A DNA stretch of 64,000 nucleotides, taken from assembly GCF_009709575.1 (NCBI RefSeq), contig NZ_WIXO01000001.1:5458001-5522000 (forward strand). The letters run 5' to 3'. The notes beneath the pieces are model-generated. The model had not been told where the DNA came from. It saw only the letters and a program-made list of their open reading frames with translations, and did no database searches. Made by a program: the position numbers and the translations under genes. Shown here one piece after another: positions 23,887-32,528 of this stretch (the stretch's first letter is position 1; every line of letters begins with the position of its first letter). Source of the DNA: Streptomyces taklimakanensis (GTDB lineage Bacteria; Actinomycetota; Actinomycetes; Streptomycetales; Streptomycetaceae).

Positions 23887-26375
23887 CCGTGGAACGCTCC
23901 GAGGACCGGTGGACGTGGGGCTACCAGGGGTACGACCCCTCGGAGGAGAGGCTGCGCGAGGCGCTGTGCACCCTGGGCAACGGGTACTTCGCCACCCGGG
24001 GCGCGGCACCCGAGGCGGACGCCGGCGGGCCGCACTACCCGGGCACGTACGCGGCGGGCTGCTACAACCGGCTGGTGTCCACCGTGGGGGATCGGCAGGT
24101 CGAGAACGAGGACATGGTCAACCTGCCCAACTGGTTGCCCCTCCGCTTTCGTTTTCTCGATGTCCCCGACGTCCCCGACGTCCCCGACGCCGAGGGGGAC
24201 GCGGAGCACCGGGAGAACGCCGCGGGCCCGCACCGCCCCGGCGCGCCGGGCACCGACTGGTGGTCACCGGACCGGGACGCTCCGTCGGAGTACCGACAGG
24301 TCCTGGACCTCAGGCGGGGCGTCCTGACCCGGACGCTGCGCCTGACGGCCCCCTCGGGACGGCGGGTGCGGGTCGAGCAGCGCCGGCTGGTCCACATGGG
24401 CCGGCCCCACCTGGCCGCCCTGCGCACCACCTTCACGGCCGAGGACCGGCCGGTGGTCCTGGAGGTCGAGTCCGCCCTCGACGGCGGCGTCACCAACGCG
24501 GGCGTCGAACGCTACCGGGCCCTCAACGGACGCCACCTGACCGACCACGAGACGGGTTCGGCGGGGCCCGACACCGTCTGGGTGCACTGCCGCACCACCA
24601 CCTCCGGAACCGGCATCGCGGTGGCCGCCCGCACCCGGGCGGAGGACGGCGAGCCCCTGGCCGCCCGCACCGATCTCGACGGTCTCCGGCCCGCCCGGCT
24701 GGTGACCTTCGCCGTCCGGCCCGGACGGCCGATCACCGTCGACAAGACCGTCGCCCTGCACACCTCCCACGATCCCGTGGCCGGCGACCCCCTCCGGGCC
24801 GCCCTGGAGGACATCGGCCACGCGCCCGACTTCCCCGAACTGCTCCGGACCCACGAGGTGGCCTGGGCGGAGCTGTGGCGGCACACGGGTTTGGACGTCC
24901 CCGGCGAGGCGGGGCACATCCTGCGGGTGCACCTCTTCCACCTCCTCCAGACCCTCTCCCCGCACACCGCCGACCTGGACGTCGGGGTGCCCGCGCGCGG
25001 ACTGCACGGCGAGGCGTACCGGGGACACGTCTTCTGGGACGAACTGTTCGTCCTGCCCTACCTCAACGTCCACTTCCCGGAGGTCTCCCGCGCCCTGCTG
25101 ACCTACCGGCACCGACGGTTGCCCGAGGCCGTGCGGGCGGCCGCGGACAACGGGTACGCCGGGGCGATGTTCCCCTGGCAGAGCGGCAGCGACGGGCGCG
25201 AGGAGACTCAGACCCTGCACCTGAACCCGCGCTCGGGGCGTTGGCTGCCGGACCACTCCCACCTCCAGTATCACGTGGGCTCGGCGGTCGCCTACGACGT
25301 GTGGCAGTACTGGCAGGCCGGCGGCGACACCGACTTCATGCACTCCCGGGGCGCGGAGACCCTGCTGAGGATCGCCCAGTTCTGGGGGAGCGCCGCGCGG
25401 TACGACCCCGAGCGCGAGCGCTACCGCCTCCTCGGGGTGGTGGGCCCCGACGAGTACCACGAGGCGTACCCCGACAGCGACCGTCCGGGCCTGGACGACA
25501 ACGCCTACACCAACGTCACCGCCGCCTGGGTGCTCTCCCGGGCCCTGGAGACCCTGGAGCTCCTCCCGGAGCCGCTGCGCGAGGAGCTGTGTCGGGACCT
25601 GGGGATCGACGAGGGGACCACCGAGCGGTGGCAGGACGTCTCCCGGCGGCTGCACGTGCCCTTCCACGAGGGAGTCGTCAGCCAGTTCGAGGGCTATGGC
25701 GAGCTGGCCGAGCTGGACTGGGAGGGCTACCGGAGGAGGTACGGGAACATCCGGCGACTGGACCGGATCCTGGAGGCCGAGGGGGACACCGCCAACCGCT
25801 ACCGGGCCTCCAAACAGGCCGACGTGCTGATGCTCGGCTACCTGTTCCCGCCCGTCGAGTTGGCGGACCTGTTCCGCCGGCTCGGCCACACCCTCGACGA
25901 CGACCTGTGGCGGCGCACCGTCGACCACTACCTGCGCCGCACCAGCCACGGCTCCACGCTGAGCGCCCTGGTGCACGGGTGGGTGCTGGCCCGGGCACGA
26001 CGTCCGGACGCCTGGCGGTTCGTGCAGGAGGCCCTGGTCGGCGACATCGCCGACATCCAGGGCGGCACCACCGCCGAGGGCATCCACCTGGGCGCGATGG
26101 CCGGGACGCTGGACCTCGTGCAGCGCGGACTGACCGGGATGCGGCCCCGCGCGGACGGTCTGTGGCTGGATCCGGCGCCGCTGCCGGAGCTCTCGGAGTT
26201 CGGCTTCACCATGCGCTACCGGCACCACTGGGACATCGGGGTGCGGATGCGGCGGAACGAGCTGGAGATCGGCCTGCCCGTGTCGGCCGAGGGCCCGGTG
26301 CGGCTGGTGCTGCCCGACCGGACCGTCACCGTCGAGCCCGGCGAGTCGTGCGGGCTGCGCCTGACGGGAGGCTGA
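23883..26375 (+). CDS. Glycoside hydrolase family 65 (maltose/trehalose-type phosphorylase)
   Basis: 830 residues. The family's N-terminal beta-sandwich, (alpha/alpha)6 barrel and C-terminal jelly roll are recognisable. The barrel carries HVFWDELFVLPYLN and MFPWQSGSDGREETQTLHLN. The catalytic general acid Glu is in GVVGPDEYHEAYPDS near residue 524, and KQADVLMLGYLFP follows. GH65 enzymes phosphorolyse alpha-linked glucose disaccharides such as maltose, trehalose or kojibiose; the sequence does not tell which. No signal peptide, so cytoplasmic. A Gly/Pro/Asp-rich insertion with DVPDVPDVPD near residue 95 is encoded by a perfect 9-bp triple repeat. The start overlaps the HAD gene stop. Confidence 0.9.
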   Translation: MTVERSEDRWTWGYQGYDPSEERLREALCTLGNGYFATRGAAPEADAGGPHYPGTYAAGCYNRLVSTVGDRQVENEDMVNLPNWLPLRFRFLDVPDVPDVPDAEGDAEHRENAAGPHRPGAPGTDWWSPDRDAPSEYRQVLDLRRGVLTRTLRLTAPSGRRVRVEQRRLVHMGRPHLAALRTTFTAEDRPVVLEVESALDGGVTNAGVERYRALNGRHLTDHETGSAGPDTVWVHCRTTTSGTGIAVAARTRAEDGEPLAARTDLDGLRPARLVTFAVRPGRPITVDKTVALHTSHDPVAGDPLRAALEDIGHAPDFPELLRTHEVAWAELWRHTGLDVPGEAGHILRVHLFHLLQTLSPHTADLDVGVPARGLHGEAYRGHVFWDELFVLPYLNVHFPEVSRALLTYRHRRLPEAVRAAADNGYAGAMFPWQSGSDGREETQTLHLNPRSGRWLPDHSHLQYHVGSAVAYDVWQYWQAGGDTDFMHSRGAETLLRIAQFWGSAARYDPERERYRLLGVVGPDEYHEAYPDSDRPGLDDNAYTNVTAAWVLSRALETLELLPEPLREELCRDLGIDEGTTERWQDVSRRLHVPFHEGVVSQFEGYGELAELDWEGYRRRYGNIRRLDRILEAEGDTANRYRASKQADVLMLGYLFPPVELADLFRRLGHTLDDDLWRRTVDHYLRRTSHGSTLSALVHGWVLARARRPDAWRFVQEALVGDIADIQGGTTAEGIHLGAMAGTLDLVQRGLTGMRPRADGLWLDPAPLPELSEFGFTMRYRHHWDIGVRMRRNELEIGLPVSAEGPVRLVLPDRTVTVEPGESCGLRLTGG
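24162..24188 (+). repeat. Three perfect 9-bp tandem repeats inside the GH65 gene
   Basis: GTCCCCGAC occurs three times in a row, encoding VPD units in an insertion loop of the phosphorylase. In-frame repeat slippage would add or remove three residues without breaking the gene. Confidence 0.8.
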
Positions 26376-26396
26376 ACGGCACGGGGGCGGACCGGG

Positions 26397-26753
26397 TCAG
26401 CCCGCTCCCCGACGCCCCCGGCGGTGGCTGACCCAGCCCGCCGCGCACACGATCGACACCGACAGGAACGCCAGTGCCCCGACGCCCGGATGCAGGACCA
26501 TCAGGGCGGGAACCAGGAAGGCGCAGATCCCGACGAGCAGCCACAGTCGGTGCGACGCCGGGGAGTCCGGGGAGGCCGGCCCGGTGCCCGGCCCGGCCTC
26601 CGGGCCGGAGCCGTCGGGCTCCCGGGCCTCCCGGGCCTCCCGGATCTCCCGGAACTCCCGGAAGGCCTCGGCGAGCCGGGCGTCCCGGAGCAGCGCCCGT
26701 TCGGTCTCGTGCAGGATGCGGAGTTCTCGTAGGGTGAGGCGGGATTCTTTCAT
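26397..26753 (-). CDS. DUF3040 family membrane protein
   Basis: 118 residues. The N-terminal RLTLRELRILHETERALLRD resembles the DUF3040 helix (LSxxExRxLxxIExxLxxD). It is followed by a charged stretch of repeated EFREIREAREARE, a Pro/Gly linker, two membrane helices (LWLLVGICAFLVPALMVL and LAFLSVSIVCAAGW) and a basic tail. Function unknown. ATG 26753 fits the family N-terminus; a GTG at 26771 would add six residues. Convergent with the GH65 gene, only 21 bases apart. Confidence 0.75.
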   Translation of the reverse strand: MKESRLTLRELRILHETERALLRDARLAEAFREFREIREAREAREPDGSGPEAGPGTGPASPDSPASHRLWLLVGICAFLVPALMVLHPGVGALAFLSVSIVCAAGWVSHRRGRRGAG

Positions 26754-26887
26754 GATCTCGGCTTCGCTCACTCGACGTCCGGAACGGCGGAACAACGGAC
26801 AACGATTCGGCGGGTACCCCGTTCGAGGGATTGAACCTCCCGTTGCGCAGTGATTCGCGAAGGTTCGTGCCGGGGTGGCCCCCCGGG

Positions 26888-27943
26888 TCAGCCGTCCCGG
26901 TAGCGCAGGAGCAGCATGGCCGCGTCGTCGTGCAGCGGTCCGCCCACGTGGGCCACCAGATCCCTGCGCAGCGACTCCAGCGCGATGTCCGGGCTCGCCT
27001 CCCGCAGCAGGAAGGACCGCCGCACGAGCGGGTAGAAATCGCCCTCCGGATCGCGCGCCTCGGTGACGCCGTCGGTGTGCAGCAGCATCTGGTCGCCGGG
27101 GGCGAGGGTCACCCCGTACGGCTCGGGCGGTTTGAGGTCGAATCCCGTGCCCAGCGGCGGAGCGGTCTCGGGCGGTTCCACCGGGTGGGCCGCACCGTCC
27201 GCGCGGACGACCAGCGGCGACGGGTGACCGTGGTTGAGCAGGGTGACCGAGCGGTCCTCGTGCGTCTCGGCCAGGACGGCGGTGACGAACCGCTCCGCCC
27301 CCATGTGCCGGTTGACCGATCTCTCCAGCCGGGCGCTCACCGCCGTCAGGTCCGGTTCGTCGTACGCGGCCTCCCGGAACGCGGCCAGCACCACGGCGGC
27401 CGTCTCCACCGCCTCCAGGCCCTTTCCCTGTACGTCGCCCACGATCAGCCGGACCCCCGAGGGGGAGTTGACGACCTCGTACAGGTCGCCCCCGATCCGC
27501 GCCTCGGCCACCGCGGAGGTGTAGGAGACCGCCACCCGCAGATGGCCCGCCGCGCGCGGCACCGGACGCAGCAGCACCCGCTGGGCCACCTCCGCGATGG
27601 ACCGCATGCTGGCCAGTTCCGCCTCGTGCCGTTGTCGGATGGCGGCGGCGACCAACCCGGCCACCGCCACCCCGACCACCGAGATCAGGGCCGTGTAGCC
27701 GCGCATCGACCACAACAGGTCGTTGAAGGCGGTCAGACACAGGCACAGCAGCAGGGCCAACAGCCCGATCAGCGCGGTACGGCGCATGCCGCCGACGAGG
27801 CTGGCGAAGGCGGGGCCCAGGGATAACAGCGGCAGGAACCCCACGTCCGGCCCCGCCGTCACGTCCACCAGGGCGACGACGGCCATGGAGACGAACGGGA
27901 GGGCGGCCAGCAGTCGGTAACTGTCGTCGGTGCGCTCGGCCAA
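26888..27943 (-). CDS. SpoIIE-type PP2C phosphatase with membrane N-terminus
   Basis: 351 residues. Three or four membrane helices in residues 8-110 lead through a short helical linker into a PP2C/SpoIIE domain. The metal-binding aspartates lie in ARIGGDLYEVV, RLIVGDVQGKGLEAVETAA, LHTDGVTEARD and HDDAAMLLLRY. Such phosphatases act on phosphorylated anti-anti-sigma factors in partner-switching. No anti-sigma or anti-anti-sigma partner is encoded nearby, so the target is unknown. The start is TTG with GGAG 6 bases upstream. Confidence 0.88.
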   Translation of the reverse strand: MAERTDDSYRLLAALPFVSMAVVALVDVTAGPDVGFLPLLSLGPAFASLVGGMRRTALIGLLALLLCLCLTAFNDLLWSMRGYTALISVVGVAVAGLVAAAIRQRHEAELASMRSIAEVAQRVLLRPVPRAAGHLRVAVSYTSAVAEARIGGDLYEVVNSPSGVRLIVGDVQGKGLEAVETAAVVLAAFREAAYDEPDLTAVSARLERSVNRHMGAERFVTAVLAETHEDRSVTLLNHGHPSPLVVRADGAAHPVEPPETAPPLGTGFDLKPPEPYGVTLAPGDQMLLHTDGVTEARDPEGDFYPLVRRSFLLREASPDIALESLRRDLVAHVGGPLHDDAAMLLLRYRDG

Positions 27944-28157
27944 GTCGGACTCCGGAAATCGGTGCGGGTGCCCCCGCGGCTGCCTGCACCAAGCTTCCCA
28001 GCCGGAGGCGGCGCGGAAAAGCGAGGCCCGGTCGGGCCGGGCGTACCGCCCCCGGGAACGGCCGTGTGGACCACCGTCCGGCTCCCGGCTGTGCTTTCCG
28101 GCGGACGTCTCCCGGCGGGCGTCTCCCGACGGTGCTTCCCGGCGGCGGCCCTCCGGT

Positions 28158-29111
28158 CTACCCGCGCACCCCGCGCAGCGCGTAGTACGCGCGCAGCGCG
28201 GCCTCGCCGCCCGACCCGGCCGCCGTCATGATCCGTTGGGCGCGCGCCGACCGCAGGTCACCCGCCACATGGACGCGCGGACGCTGCCGGTCCGGTGGGC
28301 AGTAGCCGTCGGTCCCGCACACCAGGTCACCGAGGGGGCGCACGGGGACGTTGCCGAGGTTGAGGTACGCCGCGTCCGCCTCCCGGCGCAACACCCCGCC
28401 CCCGGTGGTGACGAGTTCCACCACGAACCGGTCGCCGGGCCGCGCCCGCTCCCGTCCGGTCGGCAGAACGGCACGTCGTACCGGGACCAACTCGACGCGG
28501 GGGTCGGCGCGCACCTCGTCGGCCCTGTGGTCGTCCGAGGGCGGGTACGCCACCAGGAAGCGGGCCGCCACCGTCGGGAAAGCGCGCAGCACAGTGCCCA
28601 GCGGCCGGTCGGCGCCCAACACGAGGACCGTCCGCCCCGCCCACTCCTCGGGTCCGGACTCCCACAGCGGGGCGGCGGCCGGCCCGCCGGGACCGTCGAG
28701 CCAGTCGGTCCCGGCGGGGCCCAGCGGGCCGGTGCCGGTGGCGACGACGACGTGGGCGGCGGTGCGGAGCGCGCCCGACTCCAGCGTGACGGCCACGTGG
28801 TCGTCGTGCGCGGCGAGACGGACCACGCGCGCGCCGTACTCGACCCGGCACCCGGCGGCCCGTGCCACGTCGGCGGCCGCCGACGCGGCGAACTCGGCGC
28901 CGGAGGAGAAACCGCCCAGCACGTTCTCCAGGCGACGGACGTACCGCAGCCTGCCGCACAGCTCCCGCCGCGCCTCCAGCACCAGGGTGCGCAGCCCCAC
29001 GCTCGCCGCCATCACGGCGGCGGCGCATCCGGCCGGGCCGCCGCCGACGACCAGCAGGTCCGTCTCCCCGGCGGAGGCCGCGTCGGTCCCGACACCCACC
29101 GTCTCGTCCAC
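28158..29111 (-). CDS. Thioredoxin-reductase-like FAD oxidoreductase lacking the redox cysteines
   Basis: About 317 residues. The FAD Rossmann motif VVGGGPAGCAAAVMAASVGL and the ATG motif VVVATGTGPLGPAG are clear, and GYCPPDRQRPRVHVAGDL resembles the second FAD motif with GD. The usual CxxC between the two Rossmann halves is absent, and the NADPH motif is degenerate (LVLGADRPLG). It may be a ferredoxin-type or acceptor-less reductase, or a redox-inactive relative. The start could be GTG 29111 (GGAGGG upstream) or GTG 29126. It is divergent from the CapA gene. Confidence 0.75.
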   Translation of the reverse strand: MDETVGVGTDAASAGETDLLVVGGGPAGCAAAVMAASVGLRTLVLEARRELCGRLRYVRRLENVLGGFSSGAEFAASAAADVARAAGCRVEYGARVVRLAAHDDHVAVTLESGALRTAAHVVVATGTGPLGPAGTDWLDGPGGPAAAPLWESGPEEWAGRTVLVLGADRPLGTVLRAFPTVAARFLVAYPPSDDHRADEVRADPRVELVPVRRAVLPTGRERARPGDRFVVELVTTGGGVLRREADAAYLNLGNVPVRPLGDLVCGTDGYCPPDRQRPRVHVAGDLRSARAQRIMTAAGSGGEAALRAYYALRGVRG

Positions 29112-29327
29112 CGTTCCCTCCGCCACTGGTCCGCCCCTGGTCCGCCACTCCGTTCCACCGCCCGGTGGGCGACACCCCACATTCCAACACCCGTCCCGCT
29201 CCGTTCGCCCGGCCGGCCCAGCGGAACCCCTCCCCGGATGCCCCCCGCGCCGCGACCGCCCACGCTGCCGGGAGGAGGGACGGCACGGCCGTTCGGGGGT
29301 GACGCACCCGAGGGACGGAGACGGAAG

Positions 29328-30560
29328 ATGCGCGGAACGCACGACGGCACGCGGACGGAACGGACCCGACGGACGGTGGCGGGACACCGGCCCGGCCTCC
29401 GACGCGGACCCCGCCCGGGAGGCGGCGCGCACGCCGGCCGAATACGCGTCGCGGCCCCGGCGGCCGTTCTCCTGGCGCTCGCCGTCCTGGCCTCGTGCAC
29501 CGGCCGTGACACCCCGGCCGGCGGCGCGGGGGACGCGGCGCCGGCCGACGAACGGCGGTCCTTCACCGTGGTCGCCACCGGCGACATCATCCCGTACCCC
29601 TCGATCATCCGGCAGGCGCGACTGGACGCGGGCGGGAAGGGCCACGACTTCACCGACATCCTGGCCGGGGTGAGGCCGGTCGTCGCCTCCGCCGACATCG
29701 CGCTGTGCCACATGGAGACCCCCTACGGCGACGAGGACGGCCCCTTCACCGGCTATCCGCTGTTCCGCTCGCCGCCGCAGCTGGCCGAGGCGCTGCGGGC
29801 GACGGGCTACGACAGCTGCTCGACCGCCTCCAACCACAGCCTCGACGACGGCTTCGACGGGGTGCGCCGCACCCTGGACGCCCTGGACGAGGCCGGGGTG
29901 CGGCACGCGGGCACGGCCCGCAGCGCGACGGAGGCCGCCCGTCCGGCCGTGCTGCGGGCGGGCGGGGCCGAGATCGCCCACCTCGCCTACACCTACGGGA
30001 CCAACGGCATCCCGATCCCCGAGGAACGCCCCTGGGCGGTACGGCTGCTGGAACCGGAACGGGTGATCGCCGACGCCCGCGCCGCCCGCCGGGCCGGAGC
30101 CGACGTGGTGGTCGTCAGTGTCCACTGGGGCACCGAGTGGCAGCAGGCCCCCGACCCGACGCAGCTCCGGCTCGCCCGGGAGCTGACCGCCGCGCGCACC
30201 GACGGCCGCGGGGACATAGACCTGGTCGTCGGCACCCACAACCACGTTCCACAGCCCTACGAGAAGGTGAACGGCACCTGGGTGGTCTACGGGCTGGGCG
30301 ACCAGGTCGCCGGCTTCGTCCCGGCCGACAAGCGCAGCGGCAACGAGGGCTCGATGGCCCGCTTCACCTTCGCCCCCGAGCCCGACGGCGAGGGCTGGAC
30401 CGTGACACGGGCGGAGTTCCTGGTCGGCCACTCCGACACCGGCCCGCCCTTCCGCGTCGTCCGCGCCACCGGGGAGAACTTCCCCGAGGTGCGCGAACGG
30501 GTGCGCGAGGCGGTGCTGAGCCGGGGCGCCGCCGAGGACGGGCTGACCGAGGCCCGGTGA
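29328..30560 (+). CDS. CapA-family lipoprotein (poly-gamma-glutamate synthesis type)
   Basis: 410 residues. A long basic N-terminus leads to a lipoprotein signal (LALAVLASC, Cys57), then a calcineurin-like CapA domain. Motifs: VVATGDIIPYPSIIRQARL, HMETPYGDEDG, TASNHSLDDGFDGV, VVSVHWGTEWQQAPD and VVGTHNHVPQPYEKVNGTWV. CapA-type proteins are linked to poly-gamma-glutamate capsule anchoring but in Streptomyces their substrate is usually unknown. Located outside the membrane. A bidirectional hairpin follows between this gene and convergent uppP. Confidence 0.85.
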   Translation: MRGTHDGTRTERTRRTVAGHRPGLRRGPRPGGGAHAGRIRVAAPAAVLLALAVLASCTGRDTPAGGAGDAAPADERRSFTVVATGDIIPYPSIIRQARLDAGGKGHDFTDILAGVRPVVASADIALCHMETPYGDEDGPFTGYPLFRSPPQLAEALRATGYDSCSTASNHSLDDGFDGVRRTLDALDEAGVRHAGTARSATEAARPAVLRAGGAEIAHLAYTYGTNGIPIPEERPWAVRLLEPERVIADARAARRAGADVVVVSVHWGTEWQQAPDPTQLRLARELTAARTDGRGDIDLVVGTHNHVPQPYEKVNGTWVVYGLGDQVAGFVPADKRSGNEGSMARFTFAPEPDGEGWTVTRAEFLVGHSDTGPPFRVVRATGENFPEVRERVREAVLSRGAAEDGLTEAR

Positions 30561-30568
30561 CCGGTCCC

Positions 30569-30616
30569 CGCCCCGGGCGGCGCCGCGGCGGGCCGACCCC
30601 AGGGCCGCCCGGGGCG
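30569..30616. terminator. Bidirectional terminator between capA-like and uppP
   Basis: A perfect 13-bp stem CGCCCCGGGCGGC/GCCGCCCGGGGCG with a 22-nt loop, 8 bases after the CapA stop and 35 before the uppP stop. Confidence 0.65.
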
Positions 30617-30651
30617 GGAGGCCGGAGGCGGAAGGTGGTGGGACGGGTCCC

Positions 30652-31524
30652 TCAGCCCACCGCTTCGCCCGCGTGCGGCGAGATCACCCCGGCCGCGATG
30701 AGTCCGAAGATCAGCAGGCCCAGCAGTATGCGGTAGACCACGAAGGGCATGAAGCTCTTCGTGGAGATGAACTTCATGAACCAGGCGATGACCGCGTAGG
30801 CCACCAGGAAGGCCAGGACGGTGGCGAAGAGCGTCGGCGCCCAGGAGACGTGTCCCTCGCCGATCTCCGTCAGCTCGAACAGGCCGGAGGCGAGCACGGC
30901 GGGGATGGCCAGCAGGAACGAGTAGCGGGCGGCCGCCTCGCGGGAGTAGCCCATGAACAGGCCGCCGCTGATCGTCGCGCCCGACCGGGACACGCCCGGG
31001 ACCAACGCCATCGCCTGGGCCATGCCGTACAGCAGGCCGTCGCGCACGGTCAGTTTCTCCAGACCCTTGCGCTCCCGTACGGCGCGGTGCCGTCCGCCGC
31101 TCGCGTCGCGGGCCGCCAGCCGGTCGGCCACGCCCAGCACGACGCCCAGCACGATCAGTGTGGTGGCGATCAGCCGCAGATCCCGGAAGGGGCCCTCGAT
31201 GTGGTCCTTGAGGCTGAGGCCCAGGACGCCGATGGGTATGGAGCCGACGATCACCAGCCAACCCAGCTTGGCGTCGTGCTCGCTGCGCGCCCGCCGGTCG
31301 TACAGGGAGCGGAACCAGGCGGAGACGATCCGCGCGATGTCCTTGCGGAAGTAGATCAGCACGGCGGTCTCGGTGCCGATCTGGGTGACGGCGGTGAAGG
31401 CCGCGCCGGGGTCCTCCCACCCCGCGAAGACCGCGGTCAGCCGCAGGTGGGCGCTGGAGGAGATGGGCAGGAACTCGGTCAGCCCCTGGACGAGCCCGAG
31501 GATGAACGCTTCGAACCAAGACAT
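30652..31524 (-). CDS. uppP: Undecaprenyl-diphosphatase
   Basis: 290 residues, polytopic, BacA/UppP family. Both active-site motifs are intact: QGLTEFLPISSSAHLRL near residue 14 and VPGVSRSGATISGGLFMGYS near 180. The enzyme recycles the lipid carrier for peptidoglycan and other wall polymers at the outer membrane face, and confers bacitracin tolerance. It would also supply carrier for the polysaccharide locus further along. Followed on the same strand, upstream, by a TVP38-family gene 54 bp away. Confidence 0.93.
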   Translation of the reverse strand: MSWFEAFILGLVQGLTEFLPISSSAHLRLTAVFAGWEDPGAAFTAVTQIGTETAVLIYFRKDIARIVSAWFRSLYDRRARSEHDAKLGWLVIVGSIPIGVLGLSLKDHIEGPFRDLRLIATTLIVLGVVLGVADRLAARDASGGRHRAVRERKGLEKLTVRDGLLYGMAQAMALVPGVSRSGATISGGLFMGYSREAAARYSFLLAIPAVLASGLFELTEIGEGHVSWAPTLFATVLAFLVAYAVIAWFMKFISTKSFMPFVVYRILLGLLIFGLIAAGVISPHAGEAVG

Positions 31525-31578
31525 GTCGGGTGTGCTCGTCCCTGTTTCTTGATGATCTTCGGTCGGGTCGGGCAGATG

Positions 31579-32436
31579 CTATGGCCGGTCCGGAACGGGC
31601 AGGGAAACGGCGGGCGAACGCCTGTCGCCCGCGCGTACCGGCCCGGTGACGGACCCGCGCGGCGACTTCTCGGACGCCGGTTCCGGAACCCCGGTTCCCG
31701 TGGCTCCGGCCGGCTCGGACCGCACCGCCGCCCACGGCCGCCGCGCCCCCGGGTGCCCGCGCCAGGCGACGAGGGCCGCGACCACCGCCGGAACGGCGAT
31801 GGCGGCGGACGCGATCAGGAAGACCGGGGAGGTCGGATCGGCCGCCCGACTGCCGGCGACGGCGTACGCGGCGGTGTTGGGCACACAGCCCAGCGCGGTG
31901 CCGGCCAGGAACGCCGAGCAGCGCACCCGGGTCACCGAGGCGCCGTAGTTGGAGACGGCGAACGGGATGCCCGGCAGCACCCGCAGCACCAGCACGGAGC
32001 GGAAGCCGTGTCGGCTCAGCCGTCGGTCGCAGGCTTCCATCCAGCGGCCCCTCACCAGCAGCGGACGCAGCGCGTCCCGACCCAGCAGCCGTCCGAGTCC
32101 GAAGGCGATCCCGGCGCCGAGCACCGTCCCGGCCACGGCCGCGGCCGTGCCCGACCAGGCGCCGAAGAGGGCGCCCGCGGCCAGGTTCAGCACGGGCCGG
32201 GGCACCAGCGCCGCCGTGCACAGACCGTACGCGGCGGCGAACGCGACCACCGCGCCGGCGCCGGACAGCCGGGGCGGTCGGGCGTCGGTCAGCAGGTGCT
32301 GCGGGTCGTGGAGGGCCACGGTCGTGGCGGCGGCGACCAACAGCACGGCGAGGAGGGACAGACGGGACCACGGGGAGAACAGCACCGAGGCGCACCGGGC
32401 GGCGGGGCCTGCGGACTGCCGAGCGGGGACGAGCAC
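31579..32436 (-). CDS. TVP38/TMEM64 family membrane protein
   Basis: 285 residues with about five or six membrane helices. The conserved re-entrant motif is seen as LNLAAGALFGAWSGTAAAVA and FRSVLVLRVLPGIPFAVSNYG. TVP38/DedA proteins are thought to flip lipids or support envelope integrity; some recycle undecaprenyl phosphate, which would fit the uppP neighbour. That link is inference. The start is GTG at 32436 without a good ribosome site; the N-terminal LVPARQSAG...RCASVLFSPWSRLSLL matches the family in Streptomyces as I know it. The C-terminal 45 residues are a Pro/Ser-rich tail. Confidence 0.82.
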   Translation of the reverse strand: MLVPARQSAGPAARCASVLFSPWSRLSLLAVLLVAAATTVALHDPQHLLTDARPPRLSGAGAVVAFAAAYGLCTAALVPRPVLNLAAGALFGAWSGTAAAVAGTVLGAGIAFGLGRLLGRDALRPLLVRGRWMEACDRRLSRHGFRSVLVLRVLPGIPFAVSNYGASVTRVRCSAFLAGTALGCVPNTAAYAVAGSRAADPTSPVFLIASAAIAVPAVVAALVAWRGHPGARRPWAAVRSEPAGATGTGVPEPASEKSPRGSVTGPVRAGDRRSPAVSLPVPDRP

Positions 32437-32516
32437 CGAGGGAGCGTAACCGACGGAGGTGACGCACGCGCCCGGACAGGAGGGGACCCCGCCCCGGTCG
32501 CGCCCCCGCCAGCCGC

Positions 32517-32522
32517 CACAAT
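32517..32522 (+). promoter_or_regulatory. -10-like element before the spermidine-synthase-like gene
   Basis: CACAAT ends 6 nt before the ATG at 32529 with no ribosome site. It is a weaker match to TANNNT than the others but has the same spacing. Confidence 0.4.
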
Positions 32523-32528
32523 GGGCCG

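Noticed and set aside
21922-24009. Long upstream extension of the lnt frame on the minus strand
   Set aside because: The extra 696 codons are Arg/Pro/Gly-rich and antisense to the Usp and HAD genes; lnt has a good ATG with GAGGAGG at 21921.
24062-24496. Minus-strand frame inside the GH65 gene
   Set aside because: Ser/Arg-rich shadow of a strongly conserved enzyme; no independent start signals.
26805-26860. Possible tRNA arm (GTTCGAGGGATTGAACC-like sequence)
   Set aside because: Only a T-arm-like stem can be drawn; no acceptor, D or anticodon stems of tRNA length flank it.
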